Shown one piece after another: positions 42,114 to 50,922 of a stretch of 64,000 bases of DNA. A program made the translations under genes and the position numbers. The notes beneath the pieces are model-generated. The model was not told the origin of the DNA and searched no databases. It saw nothing but the letters and a program-made list of their open reading frames with translations. Numbering within the stretch: position 1 is the stretch's first letter; the number at the start of each line of letters is the position of its first letter. Origin of the DNA: 2-02-FULL-55-14 sp964534125 (lineage in GTDB: Bacteria > Bacteroidota > Ignavibacteria > UBA10030); NCBI GenBank assembly GCA_964534125.1, contig CAZHOJ010000006.1, forward strand, positions 124,001 through 188,000. Direction: 5' to 3'.

Positions 42114-43664
42114 ATGGCAAAACGGAAGCCGGCCGGTTTTGAGAAGAAGGTCGCCATCAGGTCGTTGACGATGGCCGATTATGAGCAGCTCGTCGACCTG
42201 CAGATCCAGTGCTTCCCGGGGATGAAACCGTGGACGCGCGAACAGCTCGACAGCCAGTTCTCGATATTCCCCGAAGGTCAGATCTGCATCGAGTACAAAG
42301 GCAAGATCGTCGCTTCCTCCAGCAGCCTCATCCTCGACTTCGATCTCTACATGGATTGGCACAGCTGGACGGAGATCGCCGACAGCGGGTTCATCCGCAA
42401 CCATGACCCGGCGGGCGACACCTTATACGGGATCGAGATCATGGTGCATCCGAAATACCGCGGCATGCGGCTGGCCCGGCGGCTGTACGAGGCACGCAAG
42501 AAGCTCGCTCGGGAATGGAACCTGCAGCGGATCGTGATCGGCGGACGGATCCCGGGGTATAGCAGGTACGCGAAGAAGATGAGCGCCCGGCAGTACGTCG
42601 ACAAGGTCGTTGAAAAGGTCCTCGTCGACCCCGTCCTGACGACGCAGATATCGAACGGTTTCGTCCTGAAACGGCTGATCCCCAATTACATGATGAGCGA
42701 CAAGGAATCGCAGGGCTACGCGACCTTCCTGGAGTGGACGAACCTGGACTACGTGCCGGACCTTCGCGAGCACCGTGTGACGACGGTCCCGGTCCGTCTG
42801 TGTGTTGTCCAGTATCAGATGCGGACGCTGCGGAACTTCGAGGAGTTCGCCGAGCAGTGCGCCTACTTCGTCGACGTGGCGTCGGACTACAAGGGAGATT
42901 TTGTGCTGTTCCCCGAGATGGTAACGACGCAGATGCTCTCGTTCATCAAAGCGGAGCGTCCGGGCATTGCCATGCGGATGCTGTCGGAATACACCGAGCA
43001 GTACCTGGAGATGTTCTCGAAGCTTGCCATCAAGTATGACGTCAACATCATCGGCGGGACCCACTTTATTGTGGAGGACGAGAAGCTTCTGAACGCGGCG
43101 TATCTGTTCCGAAGGGACGGGAGCATCGACCGGCAGGACAAGCTGCACATCACCCCGGAGGAGCGCCGATGGTGGGGGGTCACGCCCGGCTCGAAGCTGG
43201 AGGTGTTCGACACGGACAAGGGGAAGATCGCCATCCTCATTTGCTACGACGTGGAGTTCCCGGAGCTGGCCCGCATCGCGGTGGAGCAGGGGGCGCAGAT
43301 ACTCTTCGTGCCGTTCAACACGGACGAGCGGAACGCCTATCTGCGCGTCCGGTACTGCGCTCAGGCGCGATGCATCGAGAACCACGTCTATACGGCCATC
43401 GCGGGCTGCGTGGGCAACCTTCCGTTCGCCCACAATATCGACGTCCACTATGCCCAATCGGGCATTTTCACGCCGTCGGATTTCCCTTTCAGCCGCGACG
43501 GCGTGGCGGCAGAATGCAGCGCCAACATCGAAACGATGATCGTGCAGGACGTGGACCTGGAGCAGCTGCATCGACACCGGCAGAGCGGGAGCGTGCTGAA
43601 CTGGAAGGACCGGCGGCCGGAGCTCTACCAGGTGCTCTATACGCCGGCGAAAGAGAAGGACTGA
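42114..43664 (+). CDS. Fusion of GNAT acetyltransferase and carbon-nitrogen hydrolase
   Basis: 516 residues. GNAT domain, about 12-215: IEIMVHPKYRGMRLARRLY contains the R-x-x-G-x-A acetyl-CoA loop. Nitrilase-superfamily domain, about 222-510: catalytic glutamate in FVLFPEMV, lysine in QDKLHITPEE, and cysteine in AILICYDVEFPELAR form the E-K-C triad. The same fusion is known across Bacteroidota and others, usually with unknown substrate; an amide hydrolysed by one half and an amine acetylated by the other is the natural idea. GGGAG about 10 bases before the ATG. Cytosolic. Confidence 0.92.
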   Translation: MAKRKPAGFEKKVAIRSLTMADYEQLVDLQIQCFPGMKPWTREQLDSQFSIFPEGQICIEYKGKIVASSSSLILDFDLYMDWHSWTEIADSGFIRNHDPAGDTLYGIEIMVHPKYRGMRLARRLYEARKKLAREWNLQRIVIGGRIPGYSRYAKKMSARQYVDKVVEKVLVDPVLTTQISNGFVLKRLIPNYMMSDKESQGYATFLEWTNLDYVPDLREHRVTTVPVRLCVVQYQMRTLRNFEEFAEQCAYFVDVASDYKGDFVLFPEMVTTQMLSFIKAERPGIAMRMLSEYTEQYLEMFSKLAIKYDVNIIGGTHFIVEDEKLLNAAYLFRRDGSIDRQDKLHITPEERRWWGVTPGSKLEVFDTDKGKIAILICYDVEFPELARIAVEQGAQILFVPFNTDERNAYLRVRYCAQARCIENHVYTAIAGCVGNLPFAHNIDVHYAQSGIFTPSDFPFSRDGVAAECSANIETMIVQDVDLEQLHRHRQSGSVLNWKDRRPELYQVLYTPAKEKD

Positions 43665-43721
43665 CATAACCATTGACCAGATCTATGCATCTTCTCATAA
43701 GGGGCTCAGTACAGCACCGTC

Positions 43722-45053
43722 ATGCCTAGACCGCTTCTGAAAAGGGTCGTTACCCAGTTCCAGCAATTCGCTGCGATCGAGTCCTTCGGCGGGGTCATTC
43801 TCGTCGGATGTACCATCATCGCCCTGGCGTGGGCGAACTCCCCGTGGAGCGACATGTACCACCACCTCTGGGAGACGATTCTGTCTATCTCTGTCGGACC
43901 GTACAGCCTTTCTCTCTCTCTTGGCCATTGGATCAACGATGGCCTGATGGTCATTTTCTTCTTCGTCGTGGGCCTCGAAATCAAGCGAGAGCTGCTGATC
44001 GGAGAGCTCTCGACGCGGAGCCAGGCATCGCTTCCGATCATTGCCGCGATCGGCGGCATGGTCGTTCCAGCGCTCTTCTATGAGGTTTTCAACCTTGGGG
44101 GGGCCGGGGAACATGGGTGGGGCATCCCGATGGCCACCGACATCGCCTTTGCGGTGGGCATTCTGACGCTGCTCGGGTCGCGTGTACCGATCGGCATCAA
44201 GATCTTCCTGCTGGCGCTGGCCATCGTCGATGATCTTGGTGCTGTGCTTGTCATTGCGTTGTTCTATACGTCGGACATTTCATGGGTCGCACTCGGCGTG
44301 GGCGGCATCATCTTCGCCGCCCTTCTTGTGCTGAACGTCCTCAATGTCCGGCATCCGGTCCCGTACCTGGCGTTCGGCATCTTCCTATGGCTGGCGTTCA
44401 TGAAATCCGGCGTTCATGCGACGGTATCGGGAGTACTGCTTGCGATGACGATCCCGGCACGGCCAAGCATCGACCCGAAGATGCTTATCGAGCGGGGAAC
44501 CGCACTGCTGGCGTCGCTCGACAAGACCTTTTCGGGAAAAAAGAACACGCTCACGAGCAATCAGCAGGCGATCGTACAGGAGCTGGAGGATACCTGCGAC
44601 AGGGTGGAATCACCGATGCAGAGCCTTGAACATGAACTGCACCCGTATGTGACCTTTTTCATCATGCCGTTGTTCGCTCTGGCGAACGCAGGCGTGACGA
44701 TCAGCGCCGAATCCGTCTCACTTGTCCATCCGGTAGGGATAGGCATCATCAGCGGACTCGTTTTGGGCAAGCTCATCGGCATCTCGCTGTTCTCCTGGCT
44801 GTCGGTGCGCATGCGTTTTGCCACGCTTCCCCATGGGGCGCGGTTCTCGCACATCATGGGGACGGCAGCGCTTGCGGGCATCGGATTCACAATGTCCCTG
44901 TTCATCGCACAGCTCGCGTTCCGCAATGATTTCTTTCTCGATACCGCAAAAGCGTCGGTCCTGACCGCATCGACGATCGCCGGCATCATTGGGTTCCTGT
45001 CGTTGTATCTGATCGGCCGGTTCGATGCGGCAGAACGCCGGAAGAACGCCTGA
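43722..45053 (+). CDS. nhaA: Na+/H+ antiporter NhaA
   Basis: 443 residues with about 12 membrane helices. Signatures: FAAIESFGGVILVGCTII at the start, HWINDGLMVIFFFVVGLEIKRELL, and GWGIPMATDIAFAVGILTLLGSRVP and FLLALAIVDDLGAVLVIALFY, the last two holding the paired Asp residues needed for transport. A later GLVLGKLIGISLFSWLSVRM and AGIGFTMSLFIAQLAF match NhaA helices X-XI. About 50 residues longer than E. coli NhaA, with a charged loop near 265-310. It exchanges Na+ for protons electrogenically. Weak ribosome-binding site. Confidence 0.96.
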   Translation: MPRPLLKRVVTQFQQFAAIESFGGVILVGCTIIALAWANSPWSDMYHHLWETILSISVGPYSLSLSLGHWINDGLMVIFFFVVGLEIKRELLIGELSTRSQASLPIIAAIGGMVVPALFYEVFNLGGAGEHGWGIPMATDIAFAVGILTLLGSRVPIGIKIFLLALAIVDDLGAVLVIALFYTSDISWVALGVGGIIFAALLVLNVLNVRHPVPYLAFGIFLWLAFMKSGVHATVSGVLLAMTIPARPSIDPKMLIERGTALLASLDKTFSGKKNTLTSNQQAIVQELEDTCDRVESPMQSLEHELHPYVTFFIMPLFALANAGVTISAESVSLVHPVGIGIISGLVLGKLIGISLFSWLSVRMRFATLPHGARFSHIMGTAALAGIGFTMSLFIAQLAFRNDFFLDTAKASVLTASTIAGIIGFLSLYLIGRFDAAERRKNA

Positions 45054-45086
45054 TGTTCTTGTTTGGTCAATGATGTCAGACGATTC

Positions 45087-47387
45087 ATGATCCCTCTCCT
45101 CTATATAACGTTCGGTGGTTTCCTGGTCGCCATGGCGGCCCCCGCCCTCGTTCGGCACACGCGGGACCATGCGTCATGGCTTCTCGCGCTGTTCCCCGCG
45201 AGCGTCCTGGTCATCCTGCTTGGCCTGATGGGACCTCCATCGAGTGGCGCCCTCATGGCAGGATTCTCGTGGATCCCGTCGCTCGGCATCGATGTCTCCT
45301 TCTTTGTAGACGGCCTCAGCGTTCTCTTCGTCCTTCTTATCACCGGCATTGGTACCGTGGTCGTGATCTATGCGGGTGCGTACCTCAGGGGACGGCCGAA
45401 CCTCGGCCGGTTCTACCTCTGGCTGTTCGTGTTCATGGGGAGCATGATCGGGGTCGTCACAAGCGGCAACCTGCTCGTGCTCTTCGTGTTCTGGGAGCTG
45501 ACGTCCATCAGTTCGTACTTCCTCATCGGCTTCACGCATGACGAGGCGTCCTCCCGGCGGGCTGCCCTCCAGGCGCTTTTGATCACCGGAGCCGGTGGAC
45601 TATCGCTGCTTGCGGGACTGATTCTGCTCGGACAGGCGGTCGGGTCGTACGAACTTGCTGACGTGCTCGCATCGGGAGAAGTGTTCCGATCGAGCGACCT
45701 GTATCTTCCTGCTCTCCTTCTCATCCTCGGCGGCGTGTTCACGAAATCCGCACAGCTGCCGTTCCACTTCTGGCTGCCGAATGCCATGGCGGCGCCGACG
45801 CCTGTGAGCGCATACCTTCACTCGGCGACAATGGTCAAGGCAGGTGTCTTTCTTCTGGCCCGGCTGCACCCCGTGCTGAACGGGACGGACGTCTTTCACG
45901 GAGTCGTTGGAACCGTCGGTGCGGCCACGATGATCTTTGGGGCGGCCGTTGCGTTCGGCCAGAACGATCTGAAGCGCATTCTCGCCTACACCACGATCAG
46001 CGCGCTCGGCACGCTCGTGCTGCTGCTCGGGATTGGTACCGAGACCGCCGTTCAGGCAGCGGTCGTGTTCCTGCTCGCTCACGCGCTCTATAAAGGGGCG
46101 ATGTTCCTCATCGTCGGTATCGTCGATCACGAGGCCGGCACGCGGGACGTCACGAAGCTCGGCGGTCTGCGGTCGGTGATGGCGAAGACGACCATCGCTG
46201 CAGTACTGGCGGCGCTGTCGATGGCCGGGCTTCCGCCGATGCTCGGATTCCTCTCGAAGGAGCTGTTGTACGAAGCGAAGATCGCCGCACCGTTCGCGCC
46301 GTGGGCGATCAGCACTGTGGGCATGGCGGCGAATGCGTTGATGGTTGCGACAGCCGCGCTGGTCGTCCTTCGCACATTCTGGGGAAAGCTCGATGCATCT
46401 CACCGCACGCTGCACGATCCGCCCTTCGGAATGTGGGCCGGTGCGCTTGCTCTCGCCGTTCCCGGTTTCCTGGCCGGTCTGCTGGCCGAAAAGCTTGCGA
46501 CGACACTCATTGAACCTGCCGTCGCTGCGATCCGCGGGGAGCACGTCGACCTGAAACTTGCCCTGTGGCATGGCATCAACCCCGTCCTTCTGCTCAGCCT
46601 GCTGACGCTCGCGGCCGGTGCCGGTATTTATCTGATGCACAGGCCCATCCGTGCGTTCGTTCAGCGCTGGAAGGTGTGGAAAGCAGACAGCGGCTACGAT
46701 GCAGGCATGAACGGATTCCTGCGAATCGCACGCTGGCAGACACTCCTCCTTCAGAACGGAAAGCTCAGCCGCTATCTTGCGGTCACGGTCGCCGCGATGC
46801 TGATCCTGTTCGCCATCCCGGTCATCCCGGTCTGGTCAACGCTGCGGATACCGTTCACGGTCTATCCCGCGCTGGTCCCGGCGGTCATTGCCGCGGTAAC
46901 CGCGATCACCGCTATGCTTGCTGTGCGGGCGCGATCACCCCTCGGGGCGATCATCGCTCTCGGTGTTGTCGGGTATGCGATGGCGATCATCTTCCTGTTG
47001 TACAGTGCACCCGACCTCGCCATTACACAGTTCGCCGTCGAGACCCTCACCGTCATCCTGCTCATGCTCGTGGTCCGGCGCCTGCCGAAGTTCACCGCCT
47101 ATGCGACGCGGCGGACACGGACCTGGCATGCGATGCTCGCAGGGCTTTCCGGAGTGGTGATGACGCTCCTGGTGCTCCTCGTGACCGCTCAGCCGAACCG
47201 GACGGACCTTGCACGCTACTATGCGGAGATGTCATACCTCGCGGCTCAGGGGAGGAACATCGTCAACGTTATCCTGGTCGATTTCCGGGGGCTCGATACG
47301 CTGGGTGAGATCACGGTGCTGGCGATCGGTGCGGTCGGTGCATACGGCCTGTTGAAGCTGGTGACCGGAAAGGAGCGCGACGCATGA
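45087..47387 (+). CDS. mnhA: Mrp Na+/H+ antiporter subunit A
   Basis: 766 residues from ATG 45087; a TTG at 45063 would add 8 residues and no Shine-Dalgarno decides between them. About 20 membrane helices. N-terminal part is NuoL-like (FYLWLFVFMGSMIGVVTSGNL, FTKSAQLPFHFWLPNAMAAPTPVSA, HSATMVKAGVFLLARL). The C-terminal part (about 600-766) carries the MrpA-specific extension with YSAPDLAITQFAVETLTVILL. First of seven overlapping genes forming the complete hetero-oligomeric Mrp complex that expels Na+ using the proton gradient. Confidence 0.95.
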   Translation: MIPLLYITFGGFLVAMAAPALVRHTRDHASWLLALFPASVLVILLGLMGPPSSGALMAGFSWIPSLGIDVSFFVDGLSVLFVLLITGIGTVVVIYAGAYLRGRPNLGRFYLWLFVFMGSMIGVVTSGNLLVLFVFWELTSISSYFLIGFTHDEASSRRAALQALLITGAGGLSLLAGLILLGQAVGSYELADVLASGEVFRSSDLYLPALLLILGGVFTKSAQLPFHFWLPNAMAAPTPVSAYLHSATMVKAGVFLLARLHPVLNGTDVFHGVVGTVGAATMIFGAAVAFGQNDLKRILAYTTISALGTLVLLLGIGTETAVQAAVVFLLAHALYKGAMFLIVGIVDHEAGTRDVTKLGGLRSVMAKTTIAAVLAALSMAGLPPMLGFLSKELLYEAKIAAPFAPWAISTVGMAANALMVATAALVVLRTFWGKLDASHRTLHDPPFGMWAGALALAVPGFLAGLLAEKLATTLIEPAVAAIRGEHVDLKLALWHGINPVLLLSLLTLAAGAGIYLMHRPIRAFVQRWKVWKADSGYDAGMNGFLRIARWQTLLLQNGKLSRYLAVTVAAMLILFAIPVIPVWSTLRIPFTVYPALVPAVIAAVTAITAMLAVRARSPLGAIIALGVVGYAMAIIFLLYSAPDLAITQFAVETLTVILLMLVVRRLPKFTAYATRRTRTWHAMLAGLSGVVMTLLVLLVTAQPNRTDLARYYAEMSYLAAQGRNIVNVILVDFRGLDTLGEITVLAIGAVGAYGLLKLVTGKERDA

Positions 47388-47791
47388 AGTCGACCATCCT
47401 TTCCGTCAGCGCCCGGTTCCTGCTTCCATTGCTGCTCGTCTTCTCGCTCTTCATGCTCGTCCGCGGGCACAATGAGCCGGGGGGCGGTTTCATCGGAGGC
47501 CTCGTGGCCGCATCGGGATTCGCGCTGTATGTGCTTGCGTTCAGCGTGCAGGAAGCGAAGGACCTGCTGCGCATCGATCCGCGGACACTGACCGGCGTCG
47601 GTCTGATCGTCGCGGTAGGGAGTGCATGTGTCTCCTTCATCGCCGGCGAGCCGTTCATGACCGGCCTGTGGGGAAGCGTGGTCATTCCGCTCATCGGGAA
47701 GATCGGCACACCGTTCGTCTTCGATGTCGGCGTGTACTGCGTCGTCACGGGCATGTCGCTCACGTTGCTGTTCGCGGTGGCGGAGGAGTAG
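47384..47791 (+). CDS. mnhB: Mrp antiporter subunit B
   Basis: 135 residues, four membrane helices. Motifs RFLLPLLLVFSLFMLVRGHN followed by EPGGGFIGGLVAA identify MnhB. ATGA overlap with subunit A (47384-47387) and one base before subunit C. Confidence 0.95.
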   Translation: MKSTILSVSARFLLPLLLVFSLFMLVRGHNEPGGGFIGGLVAASGFALYVLAFSVQEAKDLLRIDPRTLTGVGLIVAVGSACVSFIAGEPFMTGLWGSVVIPLIGKIGTPFVFDVGVYCVVTGMSLTLLFAVAEE

Positions 47792-47792
47792 C

Positions 47793-48161
47793 ATGGAGCC
47801 GGTCTTCGCCATCGTTGTCGGTGTCCTGTATGCGAGCGGCATTTATCTGGTGCTGCGCCGGAGCATGTTCAAGCTCATCATCGGGCTGGCGCTGCTCGGG
47901 CATGCGGCAAACCTTCTGCTTTTCACCGCAGGACGGCTCGTGTCTGGTGCCGTACCGTTCATTCCGGAAGGATCGATACGGCCTGACGGGTCGATCGCAG
48001 ACCCGGTGCCGCAGGCGCTGATCCTGACCGCCATTGTCATCGGCTTCGGCGTGCAGGCATTCGTCATCGTGCTGTTCCGCCGTCTGTATCAGCGGACGGG
48101 AACGGACGACCTCGACCTGCTCACGACCACCGAGCAATTGAAGGAGGAGAAGGGATCATGA
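47793..48161 (+). CDS. mnhC: Mrp antiporter subunit C
   Basis: 122 residues, three membrane helices, NuoK-like. MEPVFAIVVGVLYASGIYLV, then FKLIIGLALLGHAANLLLFT and DPVPQALILTAIVIGFGVQA match MnhC. Start placed right after the subunit B stop; overlaps subunit D by ATGA. Confidence 0.95.
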   Translation: MEPVFAIVVGVLYASGIYLVLRRSMFKLIIGLALLGHAANLLLFTAGRLVSGAVPFIPEGSIRPDGSIADPVPQALILTAIVIGFGVQAFVIVLFRRLYQRTGTDDLDLLTTTEQLKEEKGS

Positions 48162-49651
48162 ACCTCCTCATCCTTCCCGTTCTTCTTCCGCTGGCCGGTG
48201 CCATCCTGACGCTGCTTCTACGCAACAGCAGAAGCATGCAGCGGGCGATCCATCTCGTCGTGACAGGGCTTCTGGTCGTCGCCGGAGTGGCGTTGCTTGT
48301 GCGCGTGCTCGACACAGGATTCATCGTGCTTCGGGTCGGGTCATGGCCGGCTCCCTTCGGCATAACGTTCGTTGCCGATATCTTCAGCGCACTGATGATC
48401 CTTGTTTCCGCGGTGGTCGCGGCCGCGGTGGCTATCACATCGCTCGGCAGCATCGATGCGGAGCGGGAGCGGTTCAGCTATCACGCGTTCGTCCTGTTCC
48501 TGCTGACGGGGGTCAATGGCGCCTTCCTGACAGGAGATGTTTTCAACCTGTATGTGTGGTTCGAGGTGCTGCTGATGGGCTCCTTTGTGTTGATGACCCT
48601 CGGGAGCGAACGCGGACAGCTTGAAGGGGGTGTCAAGTATGTCGTGTTGAACCTCATTGCATCTGCCGTCTTCCTCGCAGCCGTCGGCCTTCTCTACGGC
48701 ATGACAGGATCGCTGTCGATGGCCGATCTTGCAGGAAGTCTGAATGCTGCCGAACGGCCAGTGCTGACGGCTGTCGTTGCGATGATGTTCCTGGTGGCAT
48801 TCGGCATCAAGGCGGCCATCTTCCCGCTCTTCTTCTGGCTGCCGTCCTCGTATCACACGCCTCCCATTCCCGTCTCGGCGCTGTTTGCGGGACTTCTCAC
48901 GAAGGTCGGTGTCTATGCACTGATCCGTTTCTTCACCCTCCTCTTTGCCCCGGGTGATGGGATGGCGCATACGATCATTCTTGTGCTGTCGGGACTCACC
49001 ATGCTCACGGGCGTGCTCGGTGCGGCCGCACAGACCGACGTGCGGCGCATCCTTTCGTTCCATATCATCAGCCAGATCGGCTACATGACGATGGGGCTGG
49101 GACTGTTCACGCCGCTCGCACTCGCGGGATCCGTCTTCTATGTAATCCATCATATTGTCGTTAAGACCAACCTCTTCCTGGTCAGCGGAGTGGTGCTTCG
49201 CGCGCGCGGCACGCTCGGCCTGAAGGCACTCGGCGGACTGTACGGTTCCTTCCCGCTCCTGGCCGGATTATTCCTCATTCCTGCGCTCTCGCTGGCGGGT
49301 CTGCCGCCGCTCTCCGGATTCTGGTCCAAGTTCATGCTGATCAAGGCGGGTCTCGATGCCGAAGCGTACCTGATAACCGGCGTCGCGCTGCTCGTCGGAT
49401 TGTTCACGCTGTTCTCAATGACGAAGATCTGGGGTGAGGTATTCTGGAAACCTGCTCCGGAAGGGGAGAAGGCCTCTCACGCCGAGGCAGGGAAGAACTG
49501 GCTGCTTCTCGGTCCGGTGGCAGGACTTGCCCTCATCACCGTGCTGATCGGCATCTTCGCCGAGCCGCTGTTCGCCGTGGCTGTACAGGCGTCGGAGCAG
49601 CTGCTGCAGCCGCAGGCATACATCGCAGCTGTGCTGGGGGGTGGGCAATGA
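48158..49651 (+). CDS. mnhD: Mrp antiporter subunit D
   Basis: 497 residues, about 14 membrane helices, NuoM/NuoN-like. Motifs FNLYVWFEVLLMGSFVLMTL, FGIKAAIFPLFFWLPSSYHTPPIP and GVLGAAAQTDVRRILSFHIISQIGY hold the conserved lysine and glutamate residues of proton pathways. ATGA overlaps on both sides. Confidence 0.95.
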   Translation: MNLLILPVLLPLAGAILTLLLRNSRSMQRAIHLVVTGLLVVAGVALLVRVLDTGFIVLRVGSWPAPFGITFVADIFSALMILVSAVVAAAVAITSLGSIDAERERFSYHAFVLFLLTGVNGAFLTGDVFNLYVWFEVLLMGSFVLMTLGSERGQLEGGVKYVVLNLIASAVFLAAVGLLYGMTGSLSMADLAGSLNAAERPVLTAVVAMMFLVAFGIKAAIFPLFFWLPSSYHTPPIPVSALFAGLLTKVGVYALIRFFTLLFAPGDGMAHTIILVLSGLTMLTGVLGAAAQTDVRRILSFHIISQIGYMTMGLGLFTPLALAGSVFYVIHHIVVKTNLFLVSGVVLRARGTLGLKALGGLYGSFPLLAGLFLIPALSLAGLPPLSGFWSKFMLIKAGLDAEAYLITGVALLVGLFTLFSMTKIWGEVFWKPAPEGEKASHAEAGKNWLLLGPVAGLALITVLIGIFAEPLFAVAVQASEQLLQPQAYIAAVLGGGQ

Positions 49652-50121
49652 TGGCATTTACACTCAATCTTGGGCTTGCGATCGCCTGGCTTCTCCTGTC
49701 GGGAGAATGGAACGCCGTCAATTTTGCCGGAGGATTTGTCGTCGGGTATGCAGCCCTCTGGGTCGTTCTGCGCGGGGAATCGGAGCGGACATACTTCCGG
49801 AAGACCGCGACGATCATCTCGTTCGCAGGGTTCTTCCTGTACGAGCTGGTCCTGTCGAACCTTCGTCTGGCCGTCGATATTCTGCGTCTCCGGCCACGCA
49901 TGACGCCGGCGATCGTTGCCGTCCCGCTCGATGTGACCACCGATTTCGAGATCGTCATGCTCGCGAATTTCATCACGTTGACGCCGGGGACTCTCAGCCT
50001 CGAGTTGAGCGAGGACAGGAAGACGCTGTATGTGCATTCCGTGTATTCGATGTCGCCCGAGGAGACCGTCCGCGAGATCAAGCAGGGGTTCGAGAGAAGA
50101 GTGATCGAGGTGTGCCGATGA
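49648..50121 (+). CDS. mnhE: Mrp antiporter subunit E
   Basis: 157 residues. Starts MMAFTLNLGLAIAWLLLSGE with two membrane helices, then a cytosolic part with DFEIVMLANFITLTPGTLS and the family ending around EETVREIKQGFERRV. ATGA overlaps with subunits D and F. Confidence 0.93.
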   Translation: MMAFTLNLGLAIAWLLLSGEWNAVNFAGGFVVGYAALWVVLRGESERTYFRKTATIISFAGFFLYELVLSNLRLAVDILRLRPRMTPAIVAVPLDVTTDFEIVMLANFITLTPGTLSLELSEDRKTLYVHSVYSMSPEETVREIKQGFERRVIEVCR

Positions 50122-50390
50122 TCACCGAGGTCCTCTTCGGGTTGTCTGCACTGCTGCTTGCGACCGCGATCGTCCTGACGTTCGTGCGGATCCTTCGCGG
50201 CCCGTCGCTTGCTGACCGCGTCGTCGGCTTCGACCTGCTTGCGGCAGCAGCCATCGGCCTCATCGCCATCGCGGCGATCGAGTATGACGAGCCGGTGTTC
50301 ATCGACGTTGCGCTCATACTTGCGTTGATGGCGTTCGTCAGTACGGTTGCGTTCGCGCACTACCTCCAAGGGAAGGAGGGAGAAGAATGA
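50118..50390 (+). CDS. mnhF: Mrp antiporter subunit F
   Basis: 90 residues from the ATG at 50118, three membrane helices. FVRILRGPSLADRVVGFDLL is the MnhF signature. ATGA overlaps with subunits E and G. Confidence 0.94.
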   Translation: MITEVLFGLSALLLATAIVLTFVRILRGPSLADRVVGFDLLAAAAIGLIAIAAIEYDEPVFIDVALILALMAFVSTVAFAHYLQGKEGEE

Positions 50391-50842
50391 ACATCGGCAT
50401 CGCACTGCTCGTCTTCTTCGGCGCGATGATGATCGCCATTGCGGCGCTCGGCCTTGTGCGGCTTCCGGACTTCTACCTGCGGACAGCAGCAACGACCAAA
50501 GCGATCACGCTCGGCGTTGCCCTCATGCTCATCGGTGTGGCGTTCTTCTTCATGGAAACGACCGTCAGCGCCCGCGTGGGAGCCATCATCCTGTTCCTGC
50601 TGCTGACATCTCCGGTCGGTGCACACATGATAGGTCGCGCCGCCTACATGAAAGGTGTCCCTCTCTGGGACCGTACCGTGGCGGACCAGTGGCAGGGGCG
50701 TATCCCGGCTGCCACGCCGGCAAAGACCCGTCGACCATCCGCTATAACGAGCGCGAAACCGGAAAAAGCACGGCCCGTGCGCAAACTGTCACCGAAGAAA
50801 AGACCTGCCAGAAGGAAAGGAAAGAAGAACTCCCGACGGTAA
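50387..50842 (+). CDS. mnhG: Mrp antiporter subunit G
   Basis: 151 residues. Three membrane helices in the first 95 residues with RLPDFYLRTAATTKAITLGV and LFLLLTSPVGAHMIGRAAY, as in MnhG. The last 45 residues form a basic Lys/Arg/Pro-rich tail (KLSPKKRPARRKGKKNSRR) that is longer than usual and probably faces the cytosol. Last gene of the Mrp operon, followed by a terminator. Confidence 0.93.
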   Translation: MNIGIALLVFFGAMMIAIAALGLVRLPDFYLRTAATTKAITLGVALMLIGVAFFFMETTVSARVGAIILFLLLTSPVGAHMIGRAAYMKGVPLWDRTVADQWQGRIPAATPAKTRRPSAITSAKPEKARPVRKLSPKKRPARRKGKKNSRR

Positions 50843-50888
50843 TGGTCCGATATTGTTCACCTGCAGATTATTTGGCATCTTTGTGACA

Positions 50889-50915
50889 AGCCGGGGTTTG
50901 CTCCCCGGTTTTTCT
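50889..50915 (+). terminator. Rho-independent terminator after the Mrp operon
   Basis: Stem CCGGGG/CCCCGG (50891-50896 with 50903-50908) around TTTGCT, followed by TTTTTCTTTGT. It ends 8 bases before the start of the E1 gene. Confidence 0.8.
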
Positions 50916-50922
50916 TTGTCCC

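Noticed and set aside
42423..43673. 416-codon frame opposite the GNAT/amidase fusion
   Set aside because: Shadow of a conserved gene with both catalytic domains intact.
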